The notes under the pieces were generated by a model, which was not told the origin of the DNA, did not search any database, and saw only the letters and a program-made list of their open reading frames with translations. Positions 61,612 through 64,000 of a stretch of 64,000 bases of DNA are shown in pieces. The DNA lies in contig NZ_CALEJS010000039.1 of assembly GCF_937898475.1 (NCBI RefSeq), forward strand, positions 186,001-250,000. The letters run 5' to 3'. Position 1 is the stretch's first letter. Every line of letters begins with the position of its first letter. A program made the translations under genes and the position numbers. This stretch comes from an uncultured Chitinophaga sp. GTDB lineage: Bacteria > Bacteroidota > Bacteroidia > Chitinophagales > Chitinophagaceae.

Positions 61612-62372
61612 GCTGCAATGCAAAGGAACAAATATACAACTGTTTCGCTAACCTGCTGTACGGCACCCAGGCAATCGCCGGTGTAACCGCCTATCCAGCG
61701 GCGCATTTTGCGGCTCATATAAGCGCGTACCAACCATAATACGGGCAGCAGTAAAAGCAGTATGTAATGCTGGAAAAGGACGACGGTCACCGCCAGTGGG
61801 AGCAGTCCAAAACAGCCCGCCAGCGCCAGCTCTCCGCCACTGATACCTTTGGAAACCGGCTTTGCTTTGCTGTCTTCATTTTCTCTTACATAAGGAAGTG
61901 TGTAAATAATGGTAGCGGCCACAAAACGGCTCAGGGGTTGCGCAATGATGATAGCCATCAGCGCCCGTTCAAGGGACAGAGATTGTAATGCAAAGAACTT
62001 CAGCAGCATCAGCAGCAGCAGTCCCAGCATACCATAAGTGCCGATACGGCTGTCTTTCATGATCAGCAGGATCTTCTCTTTGGTCCAGCCGCCGCCAAAT
62101 CCATCGCACATATCTGCAAAGCCATCTTCATGAAAAGCGCCCGTTGTCCAGATAGCCGCGATCAGCGAAAAAAGGATACTGATCGTCCACGGGGCCACCA
62201 GGCTGGCGCCCCAGAGCACCAGCGCCATCACCCCGCCCGTGATCCAGCCGATAAGCGGCAGGTATCGCGTGGCCTTATTCAGCAGATCCAGTCCATGCCC
62301 CATGTTGCCGCCAACAGGTATACGTGTGTAAAACATAACGGCAGTCCGCAATAATAACCATTGCTGTTGCAT
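61596..62372 (-). CDS. cobS: Adenosylcobinamide-GDP ribazoletransferase (cobalamin synthase)
   Basis: 258 residues from the ATG at 62372 (an alternative TTG start lies three codons earlier). A polytopic membrane protein with the family pattern FYTRIPVG, ATRYLPLIGWITGG, and the active-site region GAFHEDGFADMCDGFGGGWT (about 80-100), which includes the acidic Mg-binding residues. It joins adenosylcobinamide-GDP and alpha-ribazole (or its phosphate) in the inner membrane. It overlaps the start of cobC by 16 bases. Confidence 0.93.
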   Translation of the reverse strand: MQQQWLLLRTAVMFYTRIPVGGNMGHGLDLLNKATRYLPLIGWITGGVMALVLWGASLVAPWTISILFSLIAAIWTTGAFHEDGFADMCDGFGGGWTKEKILLIMKDSRIGTYGMLGLLLLMLLKFFALQSLSLERALMAIIIAQPLSRFVAATIIYTLPYVRENEDSKAKPVSKGISGGELALAGCFGLLPLAVTVVLFQHYILLLLLPVLWLVRAYMSRKMRRWIGGYTGDCLGAVQQVSETVVYLFLCIAAWIYT

Positions 62373-62449
62373 AATCAACAAGACACATTTGTGTGTTTAA
62401 CAGATTGAAGGTTTGAAGGAGGTACAGGTAATCAGCCCCTGTCAAACTT

Positions 62450-63475
62450 TCAAGACTTCAAACTTAAACTATCAAAACTGGCCATCTGTTCTAAGAACGC
62501 GGTGGCGCATTGAATAATGGGCATAGCCAGGGCTGCGCCGGTGCCTTCGCCCAGGCGCATATCCAGTTGTAAAAGTGGGCGCACCTGCAGGTGCTCCAGC
62601 ATGGCGCGGTGGCCTTTTTCGTGAGAGCTGTGTGAAAAGATGCAGTAATCTGTTATGGCTGGCTGCAGGCGATGCGCGGCCAGCAGCGCTGCGGTAACAA
62701 TAAACCCGTCTATCACGATCATCATGTTCAGGGCTGCTGCCTGCAGCATAGCTCCGCAGAGCATGGCTATTTCAAAGCCGCCGTAAGTGGCCAGTACAGC
62801 AAGGGGATCTTCCGGTACGCCGTGACGGTTCAATGCTTCCTGCAGGATCACGGTCTTTCTGGCAATCTGCTGGGGCGTGCTGCCCGTTCCTGCTCCCGTG
62901 CATGCGGCTATCGGGAGGCCGGTATAACAGCTCATCAGCAATGCTGCCGCCGCAGAATTTCCAATACCCATTTCCCCGAAGCCGATGGTATTACAACCTT
63001 GCCGATGTACACCCTGTACGATCTCGGCGCCGGCATTCATCGCCTGTTCACACGCTGCTATTGTCATGGCGGCTTCGTGCAGGTAATTACGTGTGCCAAA
63101 ACCGATCTTGCAATGGTTCAGCATGGGATGCGGGGGAAAGGAATGATTCACGCCTGCATCCACGATCACCAGTTCAACCTGCAGCTGGCGGCACAAGGCG
63201 TTGATGGCCGCTCCGCCGTGCAGGAAGTTATACACCATCTGCGCTGTTACTTCCTGCGGATAGGGATTTACAAGGCCTTCCGCGGCTATGCCATGATCGC
63301 CGGCAAATACGGCGATGGTAGGTTTAATGATAGCCGGTTCAAGCGTTTGCTGAATAAGACCTGCCTGCAGGGCAATATGTTCCAGCCTGCCCAGTGATCC
63401 CGGCGGCTTGGTTTTCTGGTCAATTTTTTCCTGTAGCGCTGCTTCCAGAGCGCGGGAAAGGGGAGAGATGTTCAT
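62450..63475 (-). CDS. cobT: Nicotinate-nucleotide--dimethylbenzimidazole phosphoribosyltransferase
   Basis: 341 residues with the CobT signature segments: KPPGSLGRLEHIALQAG at 23-39, AVFAGDHGIAAEGLVNPYPQ at about 51-70, GFGEMGIGNSAAAALL (about 165-180) and the C-terminal RLGEGTGAALAMPII with a Glu that acts as general base in the family. It makes alpha-ribazole phosphate for the lower cobalamin ligand. Its start overlaps the cobU stop by four bases (ATGA), and a 77-base gap separates it from cobS. Confidence 0.94.
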   Translation of the reverse strand: MNISPLSRALEAALQEKIDQKTKPPGSLGRLEHIALQAGLIQQTLEPAIIKPTIAVFAGDHGIAAEGLVNPYPQEVTAQMVYNFLHGGAAINALCRQLQVELVIVDAGVNHSFPPHPMLNHCKIGFGTRNYLHEAAMTIAACEQAMNAGAEIVQGVHRQGCNTIGFGEMGIGNSAAAALLMSCYTGLPIAACTGAGTGSTPQQIARKTVILQEALNRHGVPEDPLAVLATYGGFEIAMLCGAMLQAAALNMMIVIDGFIVTAALLAAHRLQPAITDYCIFSHSSHEKGHRAMLEHLQVRPLLQLDMRLGEGTGAALAMPIIQCATAFLEQMASFDSLSLKS

Positions 63476-63978
63476 GATTTAATTGTTACAGGTATGCCCG
63501 ATACCATTAACACCACTTTTTGTGCGCGCTGGGCAATGTACTGGTTGGCCCAGCCCTGCAGATCGGTGAACTTTCGCCCGATTTCAGTGTCTGCATGTAC
63601 ACCCATGCCGATCTCATTGGTCACTATAATGATCGTGGCGTTCTTTTTATGAAGGGCGTTGATCTCTTGTTGTATACTATACAGGGCCGTATCCACGTCC
63701 TGCTTATGCTGCATAAATAAATTGGTGAGCCAGAGGGTAACGCAATCGATCACCGCTACCCGTCCTTCCAGCGGTAAGAGGCTAACGTATAACTGCTCTT
63801 CGATATTGGTCCATTCAGGACCCCGGTCTTGCTGATGCCGCTTTACACGCGCTTCAAAATCATCATCCCAGATCTTGGCGGTGGCTACATATATCGGGTC
63901 TTCTGCCAGTGACAGCGCAAGTTGTTGAGCATAGCTGCTTTTTCCCGAACGGGCGCCTCCTGTAATAAGTTGGATCAT
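63472..63978 (-). CDS. cobU: Adenosylcobinamide kinase / adenosylcobinamide-phosphate guanylyltransferase
   Basis: 168 residues. Walker A GGARSGKSSYA at 7-17, the guanylylation His region RVKRHQQDR (about 44-52), and NEIGMGVHADTEIGRKFTDLQ (about 120-140) are typical of CobU. It phosphorylates and guanylylates adenosylcobinamide. Genes cobU, cobT, cobS and cobC form a lower-loop operon. Ten bases upstream of its start codon a TAA preceded by Leu-Ala-Lys codons (63988-64000) may be the end of another gene in the same operon, too little to identify. No cobalamin riboswitch is visible in the window. Confidence 0.94.
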   Translation of the reverse strand: MIQLITGGARSGKSSYAQQLALSLAEDPIYVATAKIWDDDFEARVKRHQQDRGPEWTNIEEQLYVSLLPLEGRVAVIDCVTLWLTNLFMQHKQDVDTALYSIQQEINALHKKNATIIIVTNEIGMGVHADTEIGRKFTDLQGWANQYIAQRAQKVVLMVSGIPVTIKS

Positions 63979-64000
63979 AGTGGGAGCTTATTTCGCCAGG

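Noticed and set aside
62411..62463. Interrupted inverted repeat gtttgaag...cttcaaac between cobT and cobS
   Set aside because: It overlaps the end of cobT, has a long imperfect loop and no T-run, so neither a terminator nor a regulatory site can be supported.
61054..64000. Cobalamin riboswitch controlling the cob genes
   Set aside because: No conserved B12-box was seen in the gaps between the cob genes; the operon start lies outside the window.

Overview
The window looks like a chromosomal piece of a Bacteroidota bacterium, most likely Chitinophagaceae (Chitinophaga-like). The reasons are a SusC/SusD/GH97 glycan-utilisation locus with a DUF6377-type regulator, several promoters of the Bacteroidota form TAnnTTTG (one with a TTTG box 20 bp upstream), starts without obvious Shine-Dalgarno sequences, and a Bacteroidota-style contractile injection system. 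This assignment is inference from gene content; there is no rRNA in the window.

Layout. 1-2.6 kb: the end of a PhzF-family gene, then a carboxymuconolactone decarboxylase-like protein, an EamA transporter and an ECF41-type sigma factor. 2.6-11.6 kb: a polysaccharide utilisation locus (DUF6377 regulator, SusC, SusD, inverting-type GH97 alpha-glucosidase) closed by a good terminator. 11.6-14.6 kb: small housekeeping and stress genes (DinB, SDR, Crp/Fnr, ABM-like, SRPBCC).

14.7-54.3 kb: a single minus-strand run of about 39 kb encoding a contractile injection system (eCIS/T6SS-iv class). In transcription order it has a DUF4255 tube terminator, a conserved 415-aa protein, one sheath, two Cys-bearing helical proteins, two tube proteins, a DUF5908 small protein (56 aa), a LysM spike-collar protein, VgrG spike, PAAR tip, gp25 wedge, baseplate J, S74 tail fibre, and a giant 2117-aa baseplate protein. 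A 1073-aa PKD-like protein and the tape-measure protein follow. Then comes a cargo block: a 1578-aa DUF4157 protein with a second HExxH at its C-terminus, a 166-aa protein, two tandem paralogous DUF4157 proteins, a 208-aa protein, a polyprenyl-synthase-fold protein, a YkgJ-type cysteine cluster protein and a ParA-like ATPase. The run ends with the AAA+ ATPase. One promoter with both boxes lies about 330 bp upstream of the first gene, and most junctions are overlapping or only a few bases long, so one very long operon is likely. Phage head, terminase and integrase genes, and the T6SS membrane complex, are absent.

54.4-59.4 kb: two beta-lactamase-fold serine hydrolases, a frameshifted pseudogene, an AraC regulator and a small secreted-looking ORF. 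59.6-64 kb: tRNA-Arg(CCG), a MarC-family membrane protein, an XRE-cupin regulator, and the cobalamin lower-loop genes cobU-cobT-cobS-cobC.

The most unusual parts are the cargo block of the injection system (a two-zincin effector candidate, duplicated DUF4157 proteins, and an embedded prenyl-synthase/YkgJ/ParA trio) and a long array of degenerate YegP-like repeats inside the giant baseplate protein.
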